Shown: in pieces, positions 31,051 through 41,170 of the stretch | How positions within the stretch are numbered: position 1 is the stretch's first letter | Layout of the letters: every line of letters begins with the position of its first letter | Source: Elgaria multicarinata webbii | Lineage: Eukaryota; Chordata; Lepidosauria; Squamata; Anguidae | NCBI RefSeq assembly: GCF_023053635.1 | Contig: NC_086179.1 | Coordinates: forward strand, 8,508,001 to 8,572,000 | Length of the DNA stretch: 64,000 nt | Reading direction: 5' to 3' | Made by a program: the position numbers and the translations under genes | Notes under the pieces: model-generated | The model's input: only the letters and a program-made list of their open reading frames with translations | What the model was told of the DNA's origin: nothing | Databases searched by the model: none

Positions 31051-31729
31051 GTGCACCCGTTGCACCACCATGGCACACACAATCTCTCAGGCAGCCCTTG
31101 ATGCTGTTCCTACCTGGAAATCTTAACGCCTTCAACCAGGAGCCCTTCTTCCAGTGAATGACTGCAGGTTGCAAGGACTCAGGGGTGAAGAAAATGCACT
31201 CTGCGTATGCTCACAGCCCTTCTTTTTACTAGTGCGTCTTGCCTTCCAAAGGTGAACCCTAGCATTGAAAGAGAACTGCAAAAGCCCGGCTCTGATGAAG
31301 TCCCGAAACAGGAGAGAATTGTATGAAGGAGGAGAGAGAACCTGAAGGCCAGTTGGTCCTCTCAATAGAGCACCATACCGGGGCGATGTTGCAACCGGCT
31401 GCCACTACAGAAGCGGCATGGCATTGTCGACATTTTAAAGGATGCAAGCCAGCCGATGTGGGCCAACCTTGCTGAAGCCAGTTTCCCTGCTGAGGAACAG
31501 GCTCAGACCAGTCCCCGAAGCGCTGTGCCCGGATCAACGGTCAAGCAGATCTCAGAAACCAGGCTCCAAGTTGTTCCACTACGCAGAGCAAAACTACAGA
31601 GCGTGCAGCCGGGCATGAATCTCTTAACTCTGCTGCGGCGTTCCCTATGGACAGAGCATGCTGGGGCTTGATATTAGCAGAGGCCGAAGGACCATGAACC
31701 TGTTGTCTTCCCTTGATGAAATAATGGAA
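31051..31729. other. Intergenic, no gene seen
   Basis: Open frames on both strands (for example 31259-31537 minus) show no recognisable domain or splice context. Confidence 0.4.
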
Positions 31730-31978
31730 ACATATGGAAAGGAGGACAAGGCTCCTGTCTCTTTAATAGTTGTACTGAAAGGGGGGTTTCAGCAGGTGTC
31801 ATTTGTAGGCATGCAGCACCTGGTGAGGGCAGGGCTCCTGCAGTTTTAACTGTTGTGAAGAAGAGGAATTTTACCAAGTGCTGCATGCATACAAATGACA
31901 CCTGCTGAAATTCCCTTTTCTACACAACTGTTAAAGATGTTGGAGTCCTGTCCCCCTTTCCATATGGTCATCCTAAAG
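31730..31978. mobile_element. Palindromic hAT-type MITE, diverged
   Basis: Left ATATGGAAAGGAGGACAAGG and CTCCTGTCTCTTTAATAGTT, right CCCCCTTTCCATATGGTCAT CCTA. The left terminal few bases are altered and the centre is deleted. Confidence 0.8.
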
Positions 31979-32004
31979 AAGCCGGTTTAAATTCTACAAC
32001 AATA

Positions 32005-32224
32005 ACATAAGAAAATAAGAGGAGCCCTGCTGGATCAGACCAAGGGTCCATCTAGTCCAGCACTCTGTTCACACAGTGGCCAACCAGCCGTCGGCCAGGG
32101 ACCAACAAAGCAGGACATGGTGCAACAGCACCCTCCCACCCATGTTCCCCAGCAACTGGTGCACACAGGCTTACTGCCTCGGATACTGGAGATAGCACAC
32201 AACCATCAGGGCTAGTAGCTATTG
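32005..32224 (-). mobile_element. CR1/L3-like LINE 3' end
   Basis: Complement of the TTCTTATGTTCTTA family: AATAAGAGGAGCCCTGCTGG, ATCAGACCAAGGGTCCATCT, GCTTACTGCCTCGGATACTG. Confidence 0.75.
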
Positions 32225-32375
32225 ATGCTACTATGGCAATGTGTCATAGTGTAGAGACTAGATAGTTGGACTGGAACTCACGAGATCTGGGTTCTAGTCC
32301 CCACTGGGCCATGAAGCTCACTGGTTGACCTTGGGCCTTTCACTGACTCTCAGCATAACCTACTTCGGTTTGTAT
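32225..32375 (+). mobile_element. tRNA-derived SINE
   Basis: Head with TCATAGTGTAGAGACTAGAT (box A-like) and GATCTGGGTTCTAGTCCCCA (box B-like), then CTGACTCTCAGCATAACCTA. It matches the SINE at 40268. Confidence 0.7.
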
Positions 32376-32394
32376 GCCAACTACCCCCATTCCT

Positions 32395-33002
32395 GGATAG
32401 GGATAGCCTTGCCAAAGTCATTCATTCACTGGTAACCTCACAATTAGACTACTGTAATGCACTCTATGTGGGGCTACCCAGGTGTGTGGTTCGGAAGCTG
32501 CAGCTTGTACAGAACACAGCAGGTACAGTATTCACTGGGATGCCTAGCTCTGCCCACATAAAACCAGTGTTAAAAGAACTGCACTGGCTGTCTGTTAGCT
32601 ACATACAAGGTTGTGCTGTTATCCTAAAAACCCTAAACAACTTGGGACCAGCATACCTAGCAGACCGCCTTCCCTTGTATACACCCAGGCGACATTTGCA
32701 AGGAGGCCTGATCATCATTCTGAGATGTAGACAATGTCGCCATGAAGAACCTCAACAGCAGGGCCTTCTCTGTAGCAGCACCCACCCTCTAGAAAACCCT
32801 CCCTCGTGCGGTTTGGGAGGCAGAAAATGTAATATCTTTTAAACACCTCCTAAAAGCATATCTTTTAAGACAAGCCTTCCGTGGATTGTAACTTATTCTG
32901 GTTTTATGTGACTTTTAAAGTTTTAATCTGTATTAAATTATGGTTATATTATGGTTTTGGTTATAAACTGCCCAGAGAGCCTAGGCGGTTGGGCACTATA
33001 AA
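32395..33002 (+). mobile_element. L2-type LINE 3' portion, about 600 bp
   Basis: Encodes L2 landmarks: a TSxLDYCNALYVGLP-like segment (TTAGACTACTGTAATGCACT), KLQLVQNTAG, LKELHWLSVSYI. It ends in CTGCCCAGAGAGCCTAGGCG and GGGCACTATAAATATATTAT. Frame breaks are present. Confidence 0.85.
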
Positions 33003-33004
33003 TA

Positions 33005-33095
<91 letters not shown>
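33003..33095. repeat. Inverted (ATT)n/(AAT)n microsatellite
   Basis: ATT repeats switch at about 33053 to AAT repeats, giving a long perfect self-complementary tract. It joins an L2 tail to a SINE body. Confidence 0.95.
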
Positions 33096-33096
<1 letters not shown>

Positions 33097-33097
33097 T

Positions 33098-33212
33098 ACC
33101 ACACAGGGTTGCTGTGAGGATAAAAGGGAGAGGAGGCTAATGTAAGCTGCCCTGGGTTCCTTGCAAGAGTAAACAGGCAGGATATAAATGTAAGAAATAC
33201 ATAAATAAATAA
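33098..33212 (+). mobile_element. SINE 3' body fragment
   Basis: CACACAGGGTTGCTGTGAGG, TGCCCTGGGTTCCTTGCAAG and GGATATAAATGTAAGAAATA match the tRNA-SINE 3' half. Confidence 0.65.
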
Positions 33213-33304
33213 GCTAGTTTCCCCATAAAAGAGAGGAAGTTCCAGAAAACATGCCAGGTATTTATAATTCTTCCCATTTGAAAAACACAAATACACACGC
33301 ATAC

Positions 33305-34152
33305 TTTTATTTATTTATTTATTTATTACATTTATATACTCCCGCCCCCCATAGCTGAAACTTTCTGGGCGGTTTACAAAAGTTAAAAACAATGAATATT
33401 AAAAACAGATATACAAGATTTAAAACCATCGAAAGTATATAAAAAACCCCAATATCCATTTAAAACAACTATTCTCGGGTCAATTTAAAACTCAGCATAT
33501 GCTGTTAAATGCCTGGGAGAAGAGAGAAGTCTTGACCTGGCAATGAACCTCAGGCGAACCTCATCGGGGCGATCTTTCCATAACTGGGGGGCCACCACTG
33601 AAAAGGCCCTCCCCCTTGTTGCCATTCTCTGAGCTTCCCTCGGAGTAGGCACCCGGAGGAGGACCTTAGATGTTGAGTGTAGGTTCATGTCGGGAGAGGC
33701 GTTCCGTCAGGTATTGTGGTCCCAAACCTTGTAAGGCTTTATAGGTTAAAACCAGCACCTTGAATTGGGCTCAAAAATGTATAGGCAGCCAATGCAAGCA
33801 GGCCAGAGTGGGTCATATATGTTTGAACCTTCTGGCTCCAGTTATCAATCTGGCCACTGCATTTTGCACAAGCTGAAGCTTCCGAACCGTCTTCAAAGGC
33901 AGCCCCACGTAGAGCACATTGCAGTAATCTAATTTGGGGGTTACGAGGGCATGGACGACTGAAGCTAGGTTATCCCTGTCCAGATAGGGGCGTAGCTGGG
34001 CCACCAACCGGAGTTGGTAGAAAGCAGTACTGGCCACCGAGGCCACCTGAGCCTCAAGGGACAGAGATGGTTCTAGGAATACTCCCAAGCTACAAACCTA
34101 CTCCTTCAGAGGGAGTGCAACCCCATCCAGAACATGTTGAACACCCACCGTA
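33305..34152 (-). mobile_element. L2-type LINE 3' portion, about 850 bp
   Basis: Minus-strand coding landmarks: LEPSLSLEAQVASVASTAFY, QLRPYLDRDNLASVVHALVT, KLDYCNVLYVGLPLKTVRKL and GRAFSVVAPQLWKD. The 3' end is TTTATTTATTACATTTATAT on the plus strand. It lies directly beside a second, closely related copy. Confidence 0.9.
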
Positions 34153-35158
34153 CTTTTATTTATTTATTTATTTAATTACATTTATATACCGCCCCACAGC
34201 CGAAGCTCTCTGGGCGGTTTACAACATTTAAAAATAGTAAACATTAAAAGTATACAATTTAAACACACACACACACACACACATAAAAAACAGTATAAAA
34301 ACAACAGTATCCATTTAAAAACAACAATTGTGGGGTCCATTAAAAACAAACTTAACGTTGTTAAATGCTGTTAAAATGCTGTTAAAAATGCCTGGGAGAA
34401 GAGAAAAGTCTTGACCTGGCGCCGAAAAGATAACAATGTTGGCGCCAGGCGAGCCTCATCGGGGAGATCATTCCACAGTCGGGGGGCCACCACTGAAAAG
34501 GCCCTCTCCCTTGTTGCCATCCTCCGAGCTTCCCTTGGAGTAGGCACTCGGAGGAGGACCTTAGATGTTGAGCGCAGTGTACGGGTAGGTTCATGTCGAG
34601 AGAGGCGTTCCATCAGGTATTGTGGTCCCAAGCCATGTAGGGCTTTATAGGTTAAGACCAGCACCTTGAATTGGGCTCGGAAACATATAGGCAGCCAATG
34701 CAAGCGGGCCAGAATCGGTGTTACATGCTCAAACCTCCCTGTTCCAGCTATCAATCTGGCCGCCGCATTTTGCACAAGCTGCAGCTTCCGGACCGTCTTC
34801 AAAGGCTGCCCCATGTAGAGGGCATTGCAGTAATCTAATTTGGAAGTTACCAGAGTATGGACAACTGAAGCTAGGTTATCCCTGTCCAGATAGGGGCGTA
34901 GCTGGGCCACCAACCGAAGTTGGTAGAAAGCACTCCGTGCCACCGAGGCCACCTGAGCCTCAAGTGACAAAGATGGTTCAAGGAGAACCCCCAAGCTACG
35001 AACCTGCTCCTTCAGGGGGAGTGCAACCCCATCCAGAACCGGTTGAACACCCCCCATCCGATCAGAGGAACCACCCACCAGCAGCATCTCAGTCTTGTCT
35101 GGATTGAGCTTGTCTGGATTGAGCTCAGTCTTGTCTTTTCTTGAAGCAGCCATGGATT
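34153..35158 (-). mobile_element. L2-type LINE 3' portion, 260-codon open frame
   Basis: The longest L2 copy in the window. Residues 1-260 cover the C-terminal reverse-transcriptase region: GGSSDRMGGVQPVLDGVALP, LEPSLSLEAQVASVARSAFY, SKLDYCNALYMGQPLKTVRK, LQLVQNAAARLIAGTGRFEH, RLHWLPICFRAQFKVLVLTY and AFSVVAPRLWNDLPDEARLA. The 3' end on the plus strand is TTTAATTACATTTATATACC. The open frame and strong match to 37019-37477 suggest a relatively young insertion. The catalytic YADD region is upstream and absent. Confidence 0.92.
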
Positions 35159-35452
35159 TTTGTTTTTTTCCTGCAACAAAAGGGATTTCTTTCCATGTAC
35201 ATCCTCACTGCAAAAAATGTGTCTTTTGTCATGTGCCTGCTAGTTTGTTTAAGCTTTTCAAAGAGCTTTTGATGAAGAATTGCAGCAAGCCCTTCAGAAT
35301 TGAGGAAGGAAGGGTTTGAGAATTTAAATAAGTAATAGTCTTGGCGAGGTTAAGGACGGGGACTGACAGACATTGTATTATTTAATTCCAAGTATACTGA
35401 GGAGCATGTTCTGGCAGGATAGTCTTTCAAATCTTCGGAATGCATATCCTAG
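35159..35452. other. Spacer, no gene seen
   Basis: No exon or repeat recognised. Confidence 0.35.
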
Positions 35453-35790
35453 AATCATAGAATAGTAGAGTTGGAAGGGGTCTATAAGGCCATCAAGTCC
35501 AACCCCCTGTTCAGTGCAGGAATCCCCTTAAAGCATCCCTGACAGATGGCTGTCCAGCTGTCTCTTGAAGGCCTCTAGTGTGGCAGAGGCCTAGGTCATT
35601 GGTTCCATTGCCATATTGCTCTAACAGTCAGGAAGTTTTTTCTGATGTCCCGCCGGATTCTGGCTTCCTTTAACTTGAGCCCATCAAGCAACCTTTTAAG
35701 TATTTGAAGAGTGCTATCATGACTTCCCTCAATCTTATCTTCTCCAGGCTAAACATGCCCAGTTCTTTCAGTCCCTCTCCAAAGGCTCCA
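35453..35790 (-). mobile_element. CR1 LINE 3' end
   Basis: Complement from TAGAATCATAGAATAGTAGA through CTAACAGTCAGGAAGTTTTT to GGCTAAACATGCCCAGTTCT, with an internal deletion near 35685. Confidence 0.9.
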
Positions 35791-36218
35791 AAGATACGAA
35801 TTACCATGTGACATAACACACCCAACCTTCAGAAAATTTCTATTCGAGTGGGTTGCCCCGGGCCCATTCCTGGAGTGGAGAGCATTTTCTTTTGTTTATG
35901 TGTTCTATTTGTATTGATGCAATTAGCAGAAAAACAGGCTGCAAATGGGCAAATTTGCATCTTCTTTGTCCAGAACAAGATAATGGGGAAGAAACCCAGC
36001 TTCCTATATCTCTTTTTGGCTGCTTCTCGTGTTGCTTTCCGCCCCTGGACCACTGCTGCTCCTGAGTGAGATTTGGCAGAGTGGGGAAGATTTCATCATT
36101 CACGTTGCCTCCTGCTGCTGCTGCTGCCTCTGAATTTCTGGTGAAGGCAGAAACTTCCTTGGCAGCCATCTACTGTGCTTCTTGCCACGGACTTTTGTCC
36201 AGGTAGGTGGGTCATCAT
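35791..36218. other. Unassigned, open minus-strand frame
   Basis: A minus-strand open frame from 36169 (MAAKEVSAFTRNSEAAAAAG) contains an Ala run from GCT repeats. No domain, promoter or splice support, so not called a gene. Confidence 0.3.
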
Positions 36219-36430
36219 TCATAGAATCATAGAATAGCAGAGTCAGAAGGGGCCTACAAGGCCATCGAGTCCAACACCACCCCCACCCTGCTCAATGCAG
36301 GAATCCATCCTAAAGCATCCCTGACTGATGGTTGTCCAGCTGCCTCTTGAATGCCTCTAGTGTGGGAGAGCCCACAACCTCCCTAGATAACTGGTTCCAT
36401 TGTCGTACTGCTCTAACAGTCAGGAAGTTT
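36219..36430 (-). mobile_element. CR1 LINE 3' end
   Basis: Complement of the CR1 end (TCATAGAATCATAGAATAGC) to CTAACAGTCAGGAAGTTTC. Confidence 0.9.
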
Positions 36431-36874
36431 CACCTAACAAATTAATGGTGTGGTGGTGGTGGTGGTGGAGGGCGTTACGGAGCACCACCCCACACCCCAA
36501 ATTCTGCTCTTTTGGGAAAATAGGGCCTGGGTCTGGAAGGGGACCAGGGTTTGTTTTTCTTTTTGCTGTTGAAGACCAGCGGAAAAGAAGGCTCCATTGG
36601 ATACCGAGGGCTTCCACAAAGCAAGTGGTGCTGCAGACGTTTTCCATACAGCTTTCTGCCCAGCCATTGTGCTCTGGTTGCCTTAATTCCTCGATGTTAA
36701 CATGTAGATATTTCAGATCTTGCTTCAGGACCACAACCACAGAAGCCCCCACCATGAATTTTTTTTTACACTGATTTCTAACCTTATTTTAATGGAAAGA
36801 AAAATCAAGGATTCGGTGTATTTTAGAGCTCTGAGACCCTGAAAACCCAATATGGTGTAAGAAAGCAGGACTAT
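36431..36874. other. Spacer, no gene seen
   Basis: Contains a short GGT repeat at 36450-36468. No exon or repeat recognised. Confidence 0.35.
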
Positions 36875-37015
36875 ATTATTATTATTATTATTATTATTAT
36901 TGTTATTATTATCATTATCATTATTATTGTCATTTTTATTGTTATTGTTATTATTATCATTATTATTGTTGTTGTTATTATTATTATTATTATGATGATG
37001 ATGATGATGATGATG
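36875..37015. repeat. ATT/GTT/ATG microsatellite
   Basis: Long compound trinucleotide array ending in GATGATGATG next to an L2 start. Confidence 0.95.
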
Positions 37016-37018
37016 CCT

Positions 37019-37336
37019 CTCCCGACATGAACCTACCCGTACACTGCGCTCAACATCTAAGGTCCTCCTCCGAGTGCCTACTCCAAGGGAAGCTCGGAGG
37101 ATGGCAACAAGGGAGAGGGCCTTTTCAGTGGTGGCCCCCCCGACTGTGGAATGATCTCCCGGATGAGGCTCGCCTGGCGCCAACATTGTTATCTTTTCGG
37201 CGCCAGGTCAAGACTTTTCTCTTCTCCCAGGCATTTTTAACAGCATTTTAACAGCATTTAACAACGTTAAGTTTGTTTTTAATGGACCCCACAATTGTTG
37301 TTTTTAAATGGATACTGTTGTTTTTATACTGTTTTT

Positions 37337-37370
<34 letters not shown>

Positions 37371-37467
37371 AAATTGTATACTTTTAATGTTTACTATTTT
37401 TAAATGTTGTAAACCGCCCAGAGAGCTTCGGCTGTGGGGCGGTATATAAATGTAATTAAATAAATAA

Positions 37468-37477
<10 letters not shown>
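37019..37477 (+). mobile_element. L2-type LINE 3' end
   Basis: Encodes the coding tail (GGAAGCTCGGAGGATGGCAA, GAATGATCTCCCGGATGAGG) and ends GCCCAGAGAGCTTCGGCTGT, GGCGGTATATAAATGTAATT. It contains a (TG)n at 37341-37366 and is nearly identical to the inverted copy at 34153-34620. Confidence 0.92.
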
Positions 37478-37512
<35 letters not shown>

Positions 37513-37513
37513 G

Positions 37514-37725
37514 CATTTGTATCCCTTTTTTCCTCCAAGGAACCCAAGGCGGAGTACATAGTCCTCCTCCTCTCCATGTTATCCTCAGAACAACAGCCCT
37601 GTGTGGTAGGTTGGGCTGAGAGCCTGTGACTGGCTCAAAGGCACCCAGTGGGTTTCCATGGCCAAGTGGGGACTAGAACCCGGGTCTCCCCAATCCCAAC
37701 ACTCTAGCCACTACACCACACTACA
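37514..37725 (-). mobile_element. tRNA-derived SINE
   Basis: Complement: body CCAAGGAACCCAAGGCGGAG, then CTGTGTGGTAGGTTGGGCTG, box B complement GGGGACTAGAACCCGGGTCT, and head AGCCACTACACCACACT. The ATT tail (37478-37513) abuts the L2 tail. Confidence 0.8.
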
Positions 37726-37869
37726 TGACTCTTTTGCCCTCTTTTGTTTAACACAGTCATTCAGTCCCTCTGGCTATCTTGCTCACTTCGATTTATGAGA
37801 ACCAGAGATATTTTAAAAATACTATCCATCAATTCCCATCCTTTTCCTCACATGGGGAAGGAAAGAGGA

Positions 37870-38035
37870 GCCCTGGGTGACTTTGGGCCAGTCACAGACT
37901 CTCAGCCCAGCCTACCTCATAGGGCTGTTGTTAGGATAAAATGGAGAGGAGGAGGATTCTGTACGCCGCCTTGGGTTCCTTGGAGGGGAAAAAAGGTGGG
38001 ATATAAATGCAATAATAAAATAAATAAAATAAAAT
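37870..38035 (+). mobile_element. tRNA-derived SINE, 3' two thirds
   Basis: GCCCTGGGTGACTTTGGGCC, GCCTACCTCATAGGGCTGTT, CGCCTTGGGTTCCTTGGAGG and GGGATATAAATGCAATAATA. The head is missing. Confidence 0.75.
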
Positions 38036-38413
38036 TGACGTTTCCCCTTAATGTCTGCCACCTAAAAATCCATTTTCCCACATCCAGGACCAATCTTTGA
38101 GGAAAGACTTGCTTTGTTTTATTTTGATTACTAAATCCTGAGAGGAGGGATAAAAAGAGCAATCCAGATTCATAGAACAGAATAGAGAAGGTGAGAAGGA
38201 AAGAAGATTCCTTCCCTGCTTTCTGCTCAGAAAAGCCAACCCACCCCGACCCTGCTTTTCCTCCCAACACTTCACAAGTCAGCAGATACTGAAGGGTCCA
38301 TTTTCATATCTTTGCATTATATTCTGTTTTCCTTCTAAGTGATCCACACACCAATTATCCTCTTTTCCTCCCCTTCCCAAGTGTTTCTGGGGTTTGGAAT
38401 GGAATGGAACATT

Positions 38414-38873
38414 AGCAGGGTGACCATATGAAAAGGAGGACAGGGCTTCTGTCTCTTTAAAAGTTGTGTTGAAAAGGGAATTTCTGCAGGTGTCATTTAT
38501 ATGCATGCAGCACCTGGTGAGATTCCCTCTTTATCACAACAGTTAAAACTTCAGGAGCCCTGCCTAGCATGACCAAATACAACAGTGGGTATGTTAAAGA
38601 TACAGGAGCCCTGTCCTCCTTTCCATATAGTCACCCTATTCCTAGTAATCTATTACCATCTCCATGGCACACAGAATTATATTTGGATGAGGAAGAGGAA
38701 AGAACTCTTGTATCTAGCCAAGAAGGCAGGGCTCCTGCAGCTTTAACTGTTGTGATGAAGAGGGAATTTAACCTGGTACTGCATACATACAAATGACACC
38801 TGCTGAAATTCCCTTTTCTATACAACTGTTAAAGATACAGGAGCCCTGTCCTCCTTTTCATATGGTCACCCTA
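38414..38873. mobile_element. Two palindromic hAT-type MITE parts
   Basis: 38414-38640 has a left end CAGGGTGACCATATGAAAAG, a shortened centre and a right end CTTTCCATATAGTCACCCTA. 38641-38873 holds a second right half (AGGGCTCCTGCAGCTTTAAC to CATATGGTCACCCTA). They may be two insertions or one duplicated copy. Confidence 0.8.
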
Positions 38874-39388
38874 GGCTGTAATTTACCCCAAATTATTTTT
38901 AAGTGCATTATTGGCAACTAATTTCTGTACAATTAGACTGCAGTACCTGTCTGGCTAAACTCCTAACCTGCCTGTCCTAATTGGTTGTTTCTGTCCAGCC
39001 TACTTGCATTAATTACTGACAATGTGCAGTGTGTTATTAATATGTACAGGTTTCTGCCAAATTCCATGATGTTCATGATAGTTGCGCAAGGCAGATGGTT
39101 ATATATCTTTGACTTAAGTTGGTAGTTTAATAGTTTCAGGACATGGACTTCTTTCTCTCATTGATCAAGAAAATAAGGATATATTGGAATGCAGATTTGA
39201 ACTTAGATCACATGCTATCTACTGGATCACAATGTCTTTTCTTTATAGTCTTCTACTCAAGGGCTTGCTTTCTCCAGGACTGTCTTGGAATAATGCTGTC
39301 AAGTGTCACTTTGTTGGAAAGAGGCCTTTGGAGTTTTTCACCTACAAACATAATGCTTTCACCTCCTAATTGGAAAGGCGTAACATTA
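38874..39388. other. Spacer, no gene seen
   Basis: AT-rich sequence; no exon or repeat recognised. Confidence 0.35.
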
Positions 39389-39735
39389 GGGTGACCATAT
39401 GAAAAGGAGGACAGGGCTCCTGTATCCTTAACGCTTGTATTGAAAAGGGAATTTCTGCAGGTGTCATTTGTATATATGGAGAACCTGGTGAAATTTCCTC
39501 TTCATCACAACAGTTAAACTGCAGGTGCCCTGCCCTGTTTTAAAATGCTTACTCTAGTATAGCTCCTGCAGCTTTAATTGTTGTGATGAAGAGGGAATTT
39601 CACCATGTGCTGCATGCATACAAGGTACACCTGCTGAAATTCCCTTTTCTATACAGCTGTTAAAGATACGGGAGCCCTGTCCTCCTATTATTATTATTAT
39701 TATTATTTATATAGCACCATCGATGGTGCTATATA

Positions 39736-39769
<34 letters not shown>

Positions 39770-39985
39770 TACATGGTGCTGTACAGAGTAAAACAGTAAA
39801 TAGCAAGGCCCTGCCGCATAGGCTTACAATCTAATAAAATCATAGTAAAACAATAAAGAGGGGAAGAGAATGCCAACAGGCACAGGGTAGGGTAAAACTA
39901 ACAGTATAAAGTCCGCACAACATCAAGTTTTAAAAGCTTTAGGAAAGCTTTTCATATGGTCCTTTTCATATGGTCACCGTACATA
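39389..39985. mobile_element. Palindromic hAT-type MITE with L2 insertion
   Basis: Left end TAGGGTGACCATATGAAAAG, right end CTTTTCATATGGTCACCGTA. The flanks CGTAACAT and CATAACAT form an 8-bp target duplication with one mismatch. An L2 3' end interrupts the right arm at 39683-39955. Confidence 0.88.
39683..39955 (-). mobile_element. L2-type LINE 3' end with head-to-head tip
   Basis: Minus-strand L2 (plus strand GTACATGGTGCTGTACAGAG, TAGCAAGGCCCTGCCGCATA) preceded by an inverted copy of its own 3' tip. This forms a perfect palindrome centred at 39721/39722 around GCACCATCGATGGTGC with flanking ATT/AAT arrays. Confidence 0.85.
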
Positions 39986-40267
39986 ACATTGGTCTTTGTA
40001 TATTGAAAATAGTTTATGCTAAAACTCTTGAACTTTCTTGCCAGTTCTTTTACATGTTGCCTGCAAGTATTCTCATGTATAATATTTGGATGTCTAACAT
40101 ATGCCCCTGAATCTTTTACCGCTACTCAATGTTCCTACATAGCTTTTCAGGCAAAGGAATAACTTTGGGTCATTTTACTTGCATGTGATAGCAGTTGTCG
40201 TGGAAAATGCCCTTGAGTCTTGAATCTAATCTGCTCTGAAAAAAACGTGCACATTAACCAGATGAAG

Positions 40268-40425
40268 CAAGAGAACCAGTGTGGTATAGTGGCTAGAGTG
40301 TCGGACTGAGAGTTGGAAGATCTGGGTTCTAGTCCCCACTCGGCCATGGAAACCCACTGGGTGACTTTTGGCCAGTCACAGACTCTCAGCCCAAAGGGCT
40401 GTTGTTGTGAGGAAATTAAGAGATT
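40268..40425 (+). mobile_element. tRNA-derived SINE
   Basis: Best preserved head: GTATAGTGGCTAGAGTGTCG (box A) and GATCTGGGTTCTAGTCCCCA (box B), then CATGGAAACCCACTGGGTGA and GACTCTCAGCCCAAAGGGCT. Confidence 0.8.
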
Positions 40426-40623
40426 TTGTATGCTGGCAGCAGTTAAATTATTTGAAAATATTAGAAGGGGAAGGAATATGCTATCATTGTGCTTTTGCTT
40501 TTGGTTTGTTGGTTTATGGGATGTAGGAAACTCTGGTAGTAATGACATTTGTACATTAGAAAAATATCCTTATTCTGTTACTTGTTTCTGTTTCGAAAGG
40601 GAGATAATGGCGGAAATCCAGTT

Positions 40624-40864
40624 GCTACTCCCAGCTGGAGTAGACACAGTGGCCCCATTCAGACAAGACACTAAACCATGCTGCTTAACCACAAAATGGT
40701 TAATGGAATGCATTGACCTTAATGTATTCCATTAACCATTCTGTGGTTAAGCAGCATGGTTTAGCGTGTTGTCTGAACGGGGCCAGTGAAACAATGGGAA
40801 CGTGTTAAGTCCACCCTTACCTAAGTTCCATTGCTTCAATGTGTCTGCTCTGGTGGGGGCTAGC
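40624..40864. mobile_element. Nested hairpin MITEs
   Basis: The outer hairpin has the left arm GGAGTAGACACAGTGAAACA (split) and a right arm that is the complement of CAGAGCAGACACATTGAAGC. The inner 134-bp palindrome (40651-40784) has ends GGCCCCATTCAGACAAGACA and TGTTGTCTGAACGGGGCC. The inner element is flanked by AGT on both sides and interrupts the outer left arm. It is related to the element at 15799-16762. Confidence 0.8.
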
Positions 40865-40910
40865 AAAAACAGGTCAGATCACAATTTGATTTGTGATCTG
40901 ACCTGTTTTT
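40865..40910. repeat. Perfect 20-bp inverted repeat
   Basis: AAAAACAGGTCAGATCACAA is followed after six bases by its exact complement TTGTGATCTGACCTGTTTTT. It directly abuts the outer hairpin and may be a separate mini-MITE. Confidence 0.9.
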
Positions 40911-40986
40911 TAATAGCCAGAAGTGCAGAATGAGGTACTGCTAGTCCCAGAGTTCAGCCAATTGAGAATCTGAGTTTTTCTTTTAA

Positions 40987-41170
40987 ATAATTATTATTAT
41001 TATTTATTTATATAGCACCATCAATGTACATGGTGCTGTACAGAGTAAAACAGTAAATAGCAAGACCCTGCCGCATAGGCTTACATTCTAATAAAATCAT
41101 AATAAAACAATAAGGAGGGGAAGAGAATGCAAACAGGCACAGGGTAGGGTAAAACTAACAGTATAAAGTC
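40987..41170 (-). mobile_element. L2-type LINE 3' end
   Basis: Plus strand TTTATATAGCACCATCAATG, GTACATGGTGCTGTACAGAG, GACCCTGCCGCATAGGCTTA. It lies immediately upstream of the hAT element and may have displaced its 5' end. Confidence 0.9.

Noticed and set aside
35840-36169. Minus-strand 109-codon frame starting MAAKEVSAF
   Set aside because: No domain, homologue or splice support; Ala run from a trinucleotide repeat. Left as unassigned.
40268-40425. tRNA gene
   Set aside because: Box A and B phrases are present but the cloverleaf is not, and the body and AT tail are those of a SINE seen repeatedly.
40313-40735. 140-codon frame
   Set aside because: It runs from a tRNA-SINE through a spacer into a MITE; no protein family features.
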